A stretch of DNA of 18,178 bases from Solirubrobacteraceae bacterium (GTDB taxonomy: Bacteria > Actinomycetota > Thermoleophilia > Solirubrobacterales > Solirubrobacteraceae): assembly GCA_017882405.1 (NCBI GenBank), contig JADGPO010000049.1:1-18178 (forward strand), read 5' to 3'. Below are positions 1-6,679 of the stretch, in pieces. The notes under the pieces were generated by a model. That model was not told the origin of the DNA. It did no database searches and saw nothing but the letters and a program-made list of their open reading frames with translations. A program made the position numbers and the translations under genes. Position 1 is the stretch's first letter; every line of letters begins with the position of its first letter.

Positions 1-24
1 CGCGAGTGGCTGGGCGTGACTGGG

Positions 25-47
25 ACCGAATTTCTCAATCGGGGCAC
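25..47 (+). repeat. Solo copy of a 23-bp terminal-repeat-like sequence
   Basis: The sequence accgaa-ttt-ctcaatcggggcac matches 2277-2299 at 22 of 23 positions in the same orientation. An inverted, more diverged copy lies at 2242-2263. The core CTCAATCGGGGCAC is not explained by any coding frame here. It could be one end of an insertion sequence or MITE whose other end lies left of the window. The nearby glutathione peroxidase relic loses its expected C-terminus before reaching this copy, which fits an element boundary. The family is not identified. Confidence 0.5.
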
Positions 48-125
48 CCCCAGGCGGTGCTTTGTTGTGCGATTCACCGCGCGCGGCCGATCGTGTCCGA
101 TCCGGGTCGAAAACCGGTGCCGCTG

Positions 126-464
126 AAGCACACGCCGGGCGACTCGGATCCTCGGATCCTCGGGGGTGACCTTGGTCGGCCAGCGGGCGATCAGCTTGCC
201 GTCGGCGCCGACCAGGTACTTGGTGAAGTTCCACACGAGCGGACCCGAGTTGGGTTGCCGGGCCAGGTCTGACCACAGCGGCGACGGATCGGCGCGCACC
301 GAGGTGCGCTCGGTGAGCGGGAAGCTGACGCCGTAGTTCTTCTGGCAGAAGGCGCCGATCTCCTCGGCGTCGTCGAACTCCTGGTCGGCGAAGTCGGCCG
401 AGGGCGAGCCCAGCAGACGAAGGCCCCGGTCGTGGTAGGTGTCATACAGATTCTGCAGCCCCTC
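126..464 (-). pseudogene. Glutathione peroxidase relic, lacks the catalytic N-terminus
   Basis: In the minus frame beginning with the codon at 464-462 the translation reads EGLQNLYDTYHDRGLRLLG and continues into QEFDDAEEIGAFCQKNYGVSFPL and WNFTKYLVGADGKLI, which is the body of a thiol/glutathione peroxidase. These enzymes reduce hydroperoxides with a Cys or Sec in an N-terminal VNVASxC motif. That first ~45-residue segment is absent: upstream of 464 the sequence switches to an unrelated protein in another frame. The usual PCNQF-type segment reads SPSADF, so catalytic residues are also lost. After TKVTPEDP (about 150) similarity stops, at a small gaggatcc tandem duplication; the frame then stays open to the window edge. 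I call it non-functional. The family assignment is confident, the exact left limit is not. Confidence 0.75.
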
Positions 465-465
465 T

Positions 466-915
466 CGTGGATGTCACTCTGCTGATCCAGCTTGGGGGTG
501 CGGCTCAGGTACACCCGCCCCCCGGCCAGCTCGCTCACGCCCTCCAGAAACGAGATCCACATGTGCAGCTGGATCTCCTTGGCCATGCGCGCGCGGTGAT
601 AGAGCAGGTCGGCGAAGCGGTCGGCGCTGCGCGCCCAGGACTCGATCTCGAACACCATCGGCTCCGCGGCCAGCACCCGGAACTCGATCTGCCCGGCCTC
701 CAGGTGGCCCTCCAACGTGGCCAGGCGAAACGACGACTTGGTCGGCGCGGCCTGGTTGACATCGCGCTTGAGCTCCAGCATGAGGCTCGACGCATTCAGG
801 CGCGCTTCTCGGATCTGGGTGCGATAGCGACGGTGAAACAGCGGTCCGCGCCCGTCCGCGGCGCCCAACACCTCGGTCTCGTCGACGCCGTCGGGAAACT
901 CGGGCGGCAGCGCGC
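466..915 (-). pseudogene. DUF1990-like protein relic with probable internal deletion
   Basis: One minus frame (about 915 to 466) gives LPPEFPDGVDETEVLGAADG, then GPLFHRRYRTQI, then ATLEGHLEAGQIEFRVL and FEIESWARSADRFADLLY. From memory, the GTLQGHLLAGEE-F core and the following aromatic/FS-W region are typical of DUF1990 (UPF0548), of unknown function. Between NQAAPTK and SSFRLATLEGH I expect several dozen more residues, so an internal deletion is likely. The reading frame fuses into the out-of-frame glutathione peroxidase relic at about 465, and at its 5' end it overlaps a plus-strand scrap. There is no credible start codon or ribosome site. The relic status is better supported than the family name. 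Confidence 0.5.
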
Positions 916-1027
916 CAAGACCGTCGACCAGGACGAGCGCGGCAACGCCGAGCGCCGTGCGCTGTTCGTCGGGCTGTGGCCGCCGACGATCTGGTTGATC
1001 GGCGACTCGCTGGCGCGTGAGGAATGA
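890..1027 (+). pseudogene. C-terminal scrap of a small protein
   Basis: The plus frame ending in TGA at 1025-1027 encodes DERGNAERRALFVGLWPPT followed by IWLIGDSLAREE. The FVGLWPPT-type ending with a hydrophobic segment and an acidic tail looks like the C-terminus of short actinobacterial hypothetical proteins. Upstream of about 890 the frame runs antisense through the DUF1990-like relic and does not look like protein. I see no start codon close enough to make a plausible gene, so this is most likely a truncated remnant abutting the neighbouring relic at about 905. A chance open frame is the main alternative. Confidence 0.35.
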
Positions 1028-1046
1028 GCACGCCGGTGCCGGGGCG

Positions 1047-1052
1047 TAGGCT
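1047..1052 (+). promoter_or_regulatory. -10 box of a leaderless promoter
   Basis: TAGGCT ends 6 nt before the ATG at 1059, the spacing expected if transcription starts at the start codon. The same TANNNT-N5-8-start arrangement recurs across the window. No convincing -35 is visible. Confidence 0.5.
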
Positions 1053-1058
1053 GAGGGC

Positions 1059-1433
1059 ATGACGGGGGCAAGGAAGCGCGCGGTCGTCCTCCTGGGATTG
1101 CGGGTCGCCTACGGGGTCGGCCTGATCGCGGCTCCCACCCGGCTGGGGCGACGCTGGCTCGGTCCGGCCGCGAACGCCGCCCCCACCCAGGTCCCGCTGC
1201 GCGCCCTGGGCGCGCGGGAGACCATCCTGCACGCCGGGGCGATCGTCGCCGCCGTGCGCGGTGCGCCGCTGCGCCCGTGGCTGGCCGGCAGCATCGCCGG
1301 CGATCTCACCGACCTGGTGGCGACGTTCGCCGGGCGCGACGAGCTGCCCAAGGGCTCGGCCACGGCCACGCTGGTGGTCGGCGGCTCCTCGGCGCTGCTC
1401 ACCGCAGCCGTCGCCGCGGCCGTCGAGAGCTGA
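1059..1433 (+). CDS. Small membrane protein of unknown function
   Basis: The 124-residue protein is mostly hydrophobic, with an N-terminal segment (about residues 8-26, VVLLGLRVAYGVGLIAAPT), a middle segment after HAGAIVAAV and a C-terminal Ala/Val-rich segment (about 104-122), so three or four membrane passes are likely. GDLTDLVATF with flanking charged residues is the most distinctive stretch. I do not recognise a named family, though this size and arrangement is common among actinobacterial hypothetical proteins. ATG 1059 is preceded by a TAGGCT box 6 nt away and has no Shine-Dalgarno sequence, suggesting a leaderless transcript. The stop is 9 nt before the GTG of the downstream hydrolase, so the two are probably cotranscribed. 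Confidence 0.75.
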   Translation: MTGARKRAVVLLGLRVAYGVGLIAAPTRLGRRWLGPAANAAPTQVPLRALGARETILHAGAIVAAVRGAPLRPWLAGSIAGDLTDLVATFAGRDELPKGSATATLVVGGSSALLTAAVAAAVES

Positions 1434-1442
1434 ACCGTCCCG

Positions 1443-2243
1443 GTGGCGATCGGCTACGACCGCCGCGGGACCGGGCCGCCAGTGGTCCTGCTGCATCCGC
1501 TGGGCGCCGACCGCCGGATGTGGGACTCGATCACCGAGCGGCTGAGCGGGCGTCGCGACGTGATCGCCCTGGACCTGCCCGGCTTCGGCGAGTCGTCCCC
1601 GCTGACCGGTGAGAACCCGACCCCTCGCGCGCTGGCGAAGGCGGTGGCGCAGCGGCTGGAGTCGATCGGCGTCAGCCAGCCCCACGTGGTCGGCAACTCG
1701 TTGGGGGGCTGGGTCGGTCTGGAGCTGGGGCTGAGCGGCGCCGCCGACCGGGTGACCGCGATCGCCCCCGCCGGGCTGTGGCCTGAGCCCCTGGTCCCCA
1801 AGCACGGGATCGCGCATCGGGTCGGCCATGCTCTGCTGCCGCTGCTCAGCCGCGTCGCCGCCACCTCCGGCGGACGCTCGCTGCTGCTCTCGAGCGCGGT
1901 CGCGCACCCCTGCCGGGTGCCCTCGGCGCAGGCCGCTCATCTGGTTCGTGCCTACGTGCTGGCCCCCGGCTTCACCGCGGTCAACGACGCGATGCGCGCC
2001 GAGCGCTTCGAGGGTCTGGAGCAGCTCCGCTGCCCGGTCACGCTGGTGTGGCCCGATCACGATCGCCTGATCCAGCGCCCCGTGTGGGTGCCCGACCGGA
2101 TCGACAACGTCGTGCTGTCAGACAGCGGTCACATCCCCGTGTGGGACGCCCCCGACGCGCTGGTGGAGATCCTGTTGGCCGACACCCCGGTAAAGGGGAG
2201 CCGGTCTCGCGCTGGCGAGCGGCCGACCGGCGTGCGCGCCTAG
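1443..2243 (+). CDS. Alpha/beta-fold hydrolase
   Basis: The 266-residue protein has the full alpha/beta hydrolase layout. The oxyanion-hole motif HPLG is at 18-21, GFGES follows strand 4 at about 47-51, and the nucleophile elbow GNSLGG carries Ser86. An acidic residue is probably Asp207 in WPDHDRLI, and the catalytic His230 sits in SDSGHIPVWDAP. It resembles soluble esterases or C-C hydrolases with a cap domain between about 115 and 180; the substrate cannot be read from the sequence. The GTG at 1443 is used, 9 nt after the upstream stop. The last ~20 residues are Arg/Gly-rich and not hydrolase-like, and the stop codon TAG is part of the CTAG that borders a downstream inverted-repeat element, so the original C-terminus may have been altered by that insertion. 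Confidence 0.9.
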   Translation: MAIGYDRRGTGPPVVLLHPLGADRRMWDSITERLSGRRDVIALDLPGFGESSPLTGENPTPRALAKAVAQRLESIGVSQPHVVGNSLGGWVGLELGLSGAADRVTAIAPAGLWPEPLVPKHGIAHRVGHALLPLLSRVAATSGGRSLLLSSAVAHPCRVPSAQAAHLVRAYVLAPGFTAVNDAMRAERFEGLEQLRCPVTLVWPDHDRLIQRPVWVPDRIDNVVLSDSGHIPVWDAPDALVEILLADTPVKGSRSRAGERPTGVRA

Positions 2244-2303
2244 TGTCGCGATTGGGAAATTCGTGAGTAGATCTCCACCGAAGTTCTCAATCGGGGCACT
2301 AGG
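2240..2303. repeat. CTAG-bounded inverted-repeat element (MITE-like) or bidirectional terminator
   Basis: Arms 2242-2263 (agtgtcgcgattgggaaattcg) and 2279-2300 (cgaagttctcaatcggggca-ct) are inverted repeats matching at 18 of 22 positions around a 15-nt centre. Both sides carry CTAG, which gives a palindromic 4-bp flank resembling a target duplication at a CTAG site. The right arm is nearly identical to 25-47. It separates two convergent genes (stops at 2243 and 2305), so its RNA hairpin could also terminate both. No transposase is encoded. Confidence 0.55.
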
Positions 2304-2304
2304 A

Positions 2305-2625
2305 CTAGGTCATTGCTCGCAGCAGCGCGGTCGCGGCGGCGGCGGCCACCACGACCACGTACAGCGGCGCCCGCACCCACAGCGCCACCGCGGCCACCGC
2401 CAGCCCGCCGGCGCGCGCGTCGAGCGCCAGCGAGCGTGGGTGGGACGCTGTTCCCCCGAAGGTCTCCGTGATCACCAGCGCGGCCAACAGCGCCGGCGCC
2501 AGCAGCGGGATCACGCGCGCGAGCAGCCCCGGCAGCTCGCGTCCGCCGAACACGAGCGGCCCGAACGCCTTGATCGCGGCTGTGGCGATCGCCAGCCCGG
2601 CGACGGTGATCCAGGCGGCCGTCAT
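2305..2625 (-). CDS. azlD: AzlD-type branched-chain amino acid exporter subunit
   Basis: At 106 residues, with three to four hydrophobic segments, this is the usual size and shape of AzlD, the small membrane partner of AzlC. Motifs such as TAAIKAFGPLVFGGRELP followed by a run of leucine/alanine segments fit the family. AzlC and AzlD together form the LIV-E exporter, which moves branched-chain amino acids and their analogues out across the plasma membrane. The ATG overlaps the azlC stop in an ATGA arrangement, so translation is coupled and stoichiometric production is expected. The gene ends just before the inverted-repeat element that separates it from the convergent hydrolase gene. Function is inferred from family and pairing. 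Confidence 0.85.
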   Translation of the reverse strand: MTAAWITVAGLAIATAAIKAFGPLVFGGRELPGLLARVIPLLAPALLAALVITETFGGTASHPRSLALDARAGGLAVAAVALWVRAPLYVVVVAAAAATALLRAMT

Positions 2626-3320
2626 CGTTGCCCGCCGCGCTGCTGGCCTGCCGCCGGCCGCAGGCCGACCACGACGGCCAGCGCGGCCGCGATGATCGGC
2701 ACCCCGGCCGGCGCCACCGGCGTGAGGGCGAGCGCGATCGCCGCCCCCACGGCGGACACCACCGGGGCCCCGGGGCGGCGGATCTCATTGATCAGCAGCC
2801 CCAGGAAGAACGCCGGGAAGATCGCATCCAACCCCAGCGTGTCCGGGTTGCCGATCGAGGCGCCGGCGATCACCCCAATCACCGTGCCCAGCACCCAGGC
2901 GGGGTACTGGACGAGCGTCGAGCCGAGCAGGAACTCCGTATCGAAGCGCCCGCCGCCGCGGTTGGCCAGCGCCCACGAGGCGTCGACCAGCGCCTGGCCG
3001 CGCAGCGCCCGTCCGAGCGAGCCATGCGGCAGCCAGGGTGCGATCGCGATCCCCATCGGCACGAAGCGCAGGTTCAAGAGCACGCCGGCGACGATCGCCG
3101 GCATCGCGCCCCCGCCGGCCGACAGCACGGCCAGCGCCGCGAACTGCGCCGAGCCGGCGAACACGATCACCGACATCACGATCGCCGGCGCCGGACCCAT
3201 CACCGGACGCGCGAGCACTCCGAAGGAGATCCCCACCATCCCCGAGGCGACCGCATAGGGGACACCCGCCCGCACCCCCTGCGTCAGCTCGGGCCGGGCC
3301 TTCCACCAGCGGGCGTTCAC
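2622..3320 (-). CDS. azlC: AzlC-type branched-chain amino acid permease
   Basis: The 232-residue integral membrane protein carries the AzlC hallmarks: GVPYAVASGMVGISFGVLAR near the N-terminus, VIVFAGSAQFAAL (family motif F-x-G-s-x-Q), LLNLRFVPMGIAI (the N-x-R-h segment) and, later, FPAFFLGLLINEI. It is the large subunit of the AzlCD exporter for branched-chain amino acids. GTG at 3320 overlaps the stop of the upstream 68-aa gene (GTGA) and its own stop overlaps azlD (ATGA), so all three are translationally coupled. The C-terminal tail AAGQQRGGQR is basic and probably cytoplasmic. Length is typical. The substrate range is an inference from the family. Confidence 0.9.
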   Translation of the reverse strand: MNARWWKARPELTQGVRAGVPYAVASGMVGISFGVLARPVMGPAPAIVMSVIVFAGSAQFAALAVLSAGGGAMPAIVAGVLLNLRFVPMGIAIAPWLPHGSLGRALRGQALVDASWALANRGGGRFDTEFLLGSTLVQYPAWVLGTVIGVIAGASIGNPDTLGLDAIFPAFFLGLLINEIRRPGAPVVSAVGAAIALALTPVAPAGVPIIAAALAVVVGLRPAAGQQRGGQR

Positions 3321-3523
3321 CCGCTCAGCCCGGCGAAGACCGGGGCCAGCTGGCGCGACAGCGCCTCGCCGTGACGGTCGAGGTAGGCGGGGCCGGTCCC
3401 GTCGCGCAGCATCAGCTTCAGCTCGGCCGTCCCGCGCGCGTACTCGGGAGCATCGTCGCGCAGACGTCCGGCCAGGTCGGGTTGGCGGAGCCTGAGGCCG
3501 TCTGCGGCGGCGTGGCTTAGCAT
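3317..3523 (-). CDS. Small soluble protein leading the azlCD operon
   Basis: The 68-residue protein is charged, with many Arg, Asp and Leu and no membrane segment or signal peptide, and is predicted mainly helical. I do not recognise a family. The start is well supported: GGAGGT lies 9 nt before the ATG at 3523, one of the few clear Shine-Dalgarno sites in the window. Its stop overlaps the azlC GTG (GTGA), so it is the promoter-proximal gene of a three-gene coupled operon and its translation probably feeds azlC. It may be a regulatory or accessory subunit of the exporter, or a coupling leader; that role is inference from position only. It is divergent from the CGNR gene, with about 50 bp between the start codons. 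Confidence 0.75.
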   Translation of the reverse strand: MLSHAAADGLRLRQPDLAGRLRDDAPEYARGTAELKLMLRDGTGPAYLDRHGEALSRQLAPVFAGLSG

Positions 3524-3563
3524 CTCTAGAACACCTCCAAACGCGGTTCGCTGGTGTAATCGG

Positions 3564-3569
3564 TAACCT
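3564..3569 (+). promoter_or_regulatory. -10 box of the CGNR gene promoter
   Basis: TAACCT lies 5 nt before the ATG at 3575 (11 nt before the alternative ATG at 3581). The 51-bp divergent spacer to the azl operon must hold both promoters, so mutual or shared regulation is possible. Confidence 0.4.
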
Positions 3570-3574
3570 ACTAA

Positions 3575-4144
3575 ATGCCTATGACAGTTTCAAGGCAGGC
3601 CTCCCTCCCCCACGATCTCGATCTGGTCGTCGATTTCGTCAACACGCGCGACATCGATCGCGACACCGATCGCGACACCGACGAGCTGGCCACGCCCGCC
3701 CGGCTGGCGGCCTGGCTGCAGGAGCGGGGACTGCTGCCGGAGGGCGTCGGCCTCGGCGCGGCGGAGCTCGACCAGGCGATCGAGCTGCGCGAGGCGCTGC
3801 GCGAGGCGCTGCTGGCGCACAACGGGACACGCGGGAGCGGCGGGACGGCTCCGCTGGAGCGGGTGGCCGAGCAGGGCCGGCTGTCGGTGCGCTTCGGAGA
3901 GGACGGGACGGTGCGGGTCGAGGCCCGCGCCGGCGGCTTCCCGGGCGCGTTGGCGCAGCTGCTGGTGCCGGTCGCGCAGGCGGCCTCCGATGGCACCTGG
4001 GAGCGCGTCAAGGCGTGCGCGGCCGACGACTGCCGGTGGGCGTTCTATGACCGCTCGCGCAACCGTGCCGGACGCTGGTGCGACATGGCGGTCTGCGGCA
4101 ACCGCACCAAGGTCCGCGCCTACCGGAGCAAGCGCCGGGCCTGA
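3575..4144 (+). CDS. CGNR zinc-finger protein (ABATE domain)
   Basis: The 189-residue protein has an N-terminal ABATE-type domain, with the DLVVDFVNT signature at 16-24, and a C-terminal CGNR zinc finger. Cys148 and Cys153 in CAADDC and Cys169 and Cys174 in WCDMAVCGNR are the four ligands, followed by the basic tail KVRAYRSKRRA. Members are putative DNA-binding regulators, commonly placed next to transporters or metabolic genes. The N-terminal loop IDRDTDRDTDE comes from a tandem 12-nt repeat (gatcgcgacacc) at about 3655-3680 and is probably a recent expansion. It is divergent from the azlCD operon, which makes regulation of that exporter a reasonable guess. ATG 3575 is preferred because of its -10 box; ATG 3581 is possible. 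Confidence 0.9.
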   Translation: MPMTVSRQASLPHDLDLVVDFVNTRDIDRDTDRDTDELATPARLAAWLQERGLLPEGVGLGAAELDQAIELREALREALLAHNGTRGSGGTAPLERVAEQGRLSVRFGEDGTVRVEARAGGFPGALAQLLVPVAQAASDGTWERVKACAADDCRWAFYDRSRNRAGRWCDMAVCGNRTKVRAYRSKRRA

Positions 4145-4150
4145 GCCGCG

Positions 4151-5371
4151 TCAGCGCGGTCGGGCGCGCAGGCTCATCGACGCCGGGACACCGACGACCA
4201 GGCACAGCGCCGCGCCCAGCAGCATGGCGTGGTGCACGGTCGAGGCGGTGAGCGTACCCGTCAGGGCCACGCCGGCCAGCCCGGCCCCCACGGCCGCACC
4301 CAGCAGCCGACCGACCGACAGCAGCGCCGAGGTGCGCCCGTGCGAGGCCTTCGGGCTGGCATTCAGCGCTGCCCGCGAAGTGGGCACGAACAACATCCCC
4401 AGCCCCAGGCCGACGGGGATCAGCGGCAGCACCGTGACCAGCGAGTCCAGTGACACGCCCGGAATCCCGAGCACCGCCAGCCCCAGCCCCGCGCCCACGA
4501 AGCCCAGCAGCGTGGGCAGCTGCTCGCCGTGGCGGTCGACCAGCTTGCCGGCCAGCGGCGCCGCCGCCCCCACCAACAGCGCCACCAGCACCAACGCGGC
4601 TGAGGCGCCCAGGGCCGAGAAGCCGGCGACCCGCTGCAGGTACTGCTCGGCGATGTAGAACGTGCCGATCATCACCGCGAAGGTGAGCGCCGCGACCAGC
4701 GTGGCCGCGAGCACGATCCGGTTCATCGAAGGGTGGCCGCCCTCGCCGTCGGCGTGTACGACGCTCGGCACCAGCCGCGCGACCGCCAGCGCCACCGCCA
4801 GCGTCAGCGGGATCAGCGCCCACCAGTCGGCCCGCCAGCCAAAGGCAACCGTCAGCAGGCCGCCCAGCAGCGGCCCGAGGAGGTTCGACATCCCGGCGCT
4901 GGCACCCCAGATGCCCAGCGCCGAGCCCCGGCGCTCGGCCGGAAAGCCGCTGATCGCCCCGGCCAGCGCCGCCGGACTGACGAGGCCGGCGCCGGCCCCC
5001 TGGATCACGCGCGCGACGATCAACTGGCCGAAGTTGGAGACCAGCGCCCCCGCCGCCGCGCCGACCGCGAACAGGGCCAGGCCGCTCAACGCCAGGCGCC
5101 GCGCGCCGAAGCGGTCCACCAGCTCGCCGCCGGGGATCAGCATCAGCGCGTAGGCGCCGAAGTAGGCGCTCAGCACGGCCGAGGTGGAGCTGCCCTTGAC
5201 GTGCAGGCCGTGCGCCACCGAGGGCAGCGCGACGGTGATCAGCGTGCCGTCGAGCTGCAGCAGAGCGGCCGCCGCGGTGCAGGCCGCCAGGCGAGTCCAG
5301 GCCGAGCGCGGGATCGGCGGCTTGGCCGCCTGCTGGGCGTCGGCGGGCTGCGAAACGGTGGCGTGTGGCAC
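4151..5371 (-). CDS. MFS efflux transporter, DHA2-like
   Basis: About 12 hydrophobic segments are visible. With the start at GTG 5371, residues 40-50 read LDGTLITVALP, the DHA2 (EmrB/QacA) version of the first-helix motif. Residues 81-92 read GGELVDRFGARR (loop 2-3 motif A), followed by ARVIQGAGAGLVSP and the antiporter motif C region GPLLGGLL. Such proteins expel drugs or metabolites in exchange for protons. DHA2 proteins usually have 14 helices and about 480 residues; at 406 residues this one is short. A GTG at 5404 would add 11 residues, but GTG 5371 has GATACT 6 nt upstream (leaderless pattern) and GGAG nearby. The stop is 6 nt from that of the convergent CGNR gene. The substrate is unknown. 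Confidence 0.88.
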   Translation of the reverse strand: MPHATVSQPADAQQAAKPPIPRSAWTRLAACTAAAALLQLDGTLITVALPSVAHGLHVKGSSTSAVLSAYFGAYALMLIPGGELVDRFGARRLALSGLALFAVGAAAGALVSNFGQLIVARVIQGAGAGLVSPAALAGAISGFPAERRGSALGIWGASAGMSNLLGPLLGGLLTVAFGWRADWWALIPLTLAVALAVARLVPSVVHADGEGGHPSMNRIVLAATLVAALTFAVMIGTFYIAEQYLQRVAGFSALGASAALVLVALLVGAAAPLAGKLVDRHGEQLPTLLGFVGAGLGLAVLGIPGVSLDSLVTVLPLIPVGLGLGMLFVPTSRAALNASPKASHGRTSALLSVGRLLGAAVGAGLAGVALTGTLTASTVHHAMLLGAALCLVVGVPASMSLRARPR

Positions 5372-5475
5372 CTCTCCAGTATCGCGACTCGGACTGCTCC
5401 GCACCCCGCCCCGCCCGATTCAGAAAAATCGTCGAAGAACTGCAAAATCCTGGCGCCGAATCCGCGACAGCGTTA

Positions 5476-5481
5476 TATCTT
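5476..5481 (+). promoter_or_regulatory. -10 box of a leaderless promoter
   Basis: TATCTT ends 7 nt before the ATG at 5489, within an AT-rich island (gttatatctttcg) unlike its GC-rich surroundings. It lies in the divergent spacer shared with the MFS gene. Confidence 0.5.
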
Positions 5482-5488
5482 TCGCGAT

Positions 5489-6172
5489 ATGCCACTTCGC
5501 TCTTCGATTCCCAGTCCGCAGGACTACGCCCACGCAGCCAGGGCACTGACCCGCGACGAGACCCGCGGCGTCTTCGGTCAGGTCATGGGGCTCGTCGCGG
5601 CCACGGTCGGTTTCCTGGCGCTCGGCGCCTACCTCGGTCGCAACCTGAGCGGCGGCGGCTTCTTCATCTTCTTCCTGGGCGCGTTCGCGTGCATCTTCGG
5701 CCTGCAGTTCGCCACCGCCCGCGGACGCGAGCAGCTGGCGATCGGCCTGCTGTTCGGACTCGGGCTGCTGCTCGGGCTGGCGGTCGCACCGGTCCTGGCG
5801 GTCTACGCCAAGGCCGATCCGGCCGCGCTGTACCAGGCGGCCGGCACCACCACGTTGTTCGTGGGCGCGCTGGGCGCGTACGGCTACGCCACCCGCCGCG
5901 ACCTCTCCTCGTGGGCGCGGACGCTGTTCTGGGCCCTGCTGGCGCTGATCGTCTTCGGGCTGGTCGCGACCTTCGTCGCGATCCCCGGCAGCAACGTCAT
6001 CTACTCGGTGCTGGGGCTGGTGGTGTTCGGGGCGTTCACGATCTTCGACTTCAACCGGCTGCGCCGTGCCGATATGGCCAGCGCGGTGCCGATCGCGGCG
6101 TCGATCTTCCTGGACGTCTTCAACGTGTTCCTGCTGCTGCTGTCACTGTTCGGCGGCGGCAACCGCCGGTAG
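5489..6172 (+). CDS. Bax inhibitor-1/YccA family membrane protein
   Basis: The 227-residue protein has a short hydrophilic N-terminus and seven hydrophobic segments, the BI-1 (TMBIM) layout. The C-terminal signature is clear: TIFDFNRLRRADMAS (Asp187) and then ASIFLDVFNVFLLLLSLFGG (Asp209). The paired acidic residues correspond to the conserved aspartates that gate the calcium leak in the Bacillus homologue YetJ. Bacterial members are thought to be pH-sensitive calcium channels or interactors of the FtsH protease; which applies here is unknown. The longer open frame upstream is antisense to the MFS gene and is not coding. ATG 5489 follows a TATCTT box by 7 nt, so a leaderless transcript is likely. 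Length and C-terminus are typical of the family. Confidence 0.9.
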   Translation: MPLRSSIPSPQDYAHAARALTRDETRGVFGQVMGLVAATVGFLALGAYLGRNLSGGGFFIFFLGAFACIFGLQFATARGREQLAIGLLFGLGLLLGLAVAPVLAVYAKADPAALYQAAGTTTLFVGALGAYGYATRRDLSSWARTLFWALLALIVFGLVATFVAIPGSNVIYSVLGLVVFGAFTIFDFNRLRRADMASAVPIAASIFLDVFNVFLLLLSLFGGGNRR

Positions 6173-6311
6173 GCGAGCCGCAGCGCCCGGGTCCGCCGGA
6201 CAGCAGGCTAGCTGCAGTTGATCCCGATCTGGTGAAGCTGCCCGCGTGCGGTCCGGCGACGACGCGATTCCCAGGTCGGCCAGCACGCACCCGGATCCGG
6301 AGCGAGGGCGC

Positions 6312-6656
6312 TCAGGCCTCGTCGTCGACCACGTAGTGGCGCTGGCCGCCCGCGTCCTCCCAGACCCGCATCACGCGGTTGCTGCGGGGATCGCGGAAGC
6401 GCTCGTTGGTCGGACGCCAATCGGCCTGCGGCGCGTCGGCATGCCCGTGCCCGCGCCTGGACCGGGCGTGCGTCGGCAGCGGATCGCCCGGCAGCGCGGG
6501 CAGGTCGGCCAGCACGGCGGCGGCCTGCTCGCGGGTCTCGGCCGCGGCCACGGCCTCCACCCGTCGCTCCAGCTCGGCCAGATCGAGACGCCCGGCGGCG
6601 GCATGCTCGCTGAGCCGCTCGAACAGCCGCTCGCGATCAGAGTCGTCGAGGCGCAC
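6312..6656 (-). CDS. DUF1707 domain protein
   Basis: The 114-residue protein opens with a DUF1707-type (SHOCT-like) helical domain at about residues 8-53: DRERLFERLSEHAAAGRLDL, then AELERRVEAVAAAETREQ and LADLP. After a Pro/His/Arg-rich linker comes a second conserved-looking piece, WRPTNERFRDPRSNRVMRVW with RHYVVDDEA. There is no membrane segment, so it is presumably cytoplasmic. DUF1707 domains occur at the start of many actinobacterial proteins and are thought to mediate protein contacts, but no activity is established. The start is GTG 6656, 23 nt after the YbjQ-family gene's stop, so the two are probably one operon. No Shine-Dalgarno sequence is visible. Confidence 0.8.
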   Translation of the reverse strand: MRLDDSDRERLFERLSEHAAAGRLDLAELERRVEAVAAAETREQAAAVLADLPALPGDPLPTHARSRRGHGHADAPQADWRPTNERFRDPRSNRVMRVWEDAGGQRHYVVDDEA

Positions 6657-6679
6657 GGCCCGTCAGGCGCTCGCAGCAG

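Noticed and set aside
474..2060. 528-aa open frame on the minus strand
   Set aside because: Antisense to the clear hydrolase and membrane-protein genes; Arg/Gln/Gly-rich composition typical of GC-rich shadow frames. Only its far end coincides with the relics.
2263..3258. 331-aa plus-strand open frame
   Set aside because: Lies antisense to azlC and azlD, has low-complexity Arg/Pro/Ser composition and no domain.
4733..5488. N-terminal extension of the Bax-inhibitor frame
   Set aside because: Antisense to the MFS gene and not protein-like; the family starts at ATG 5489.
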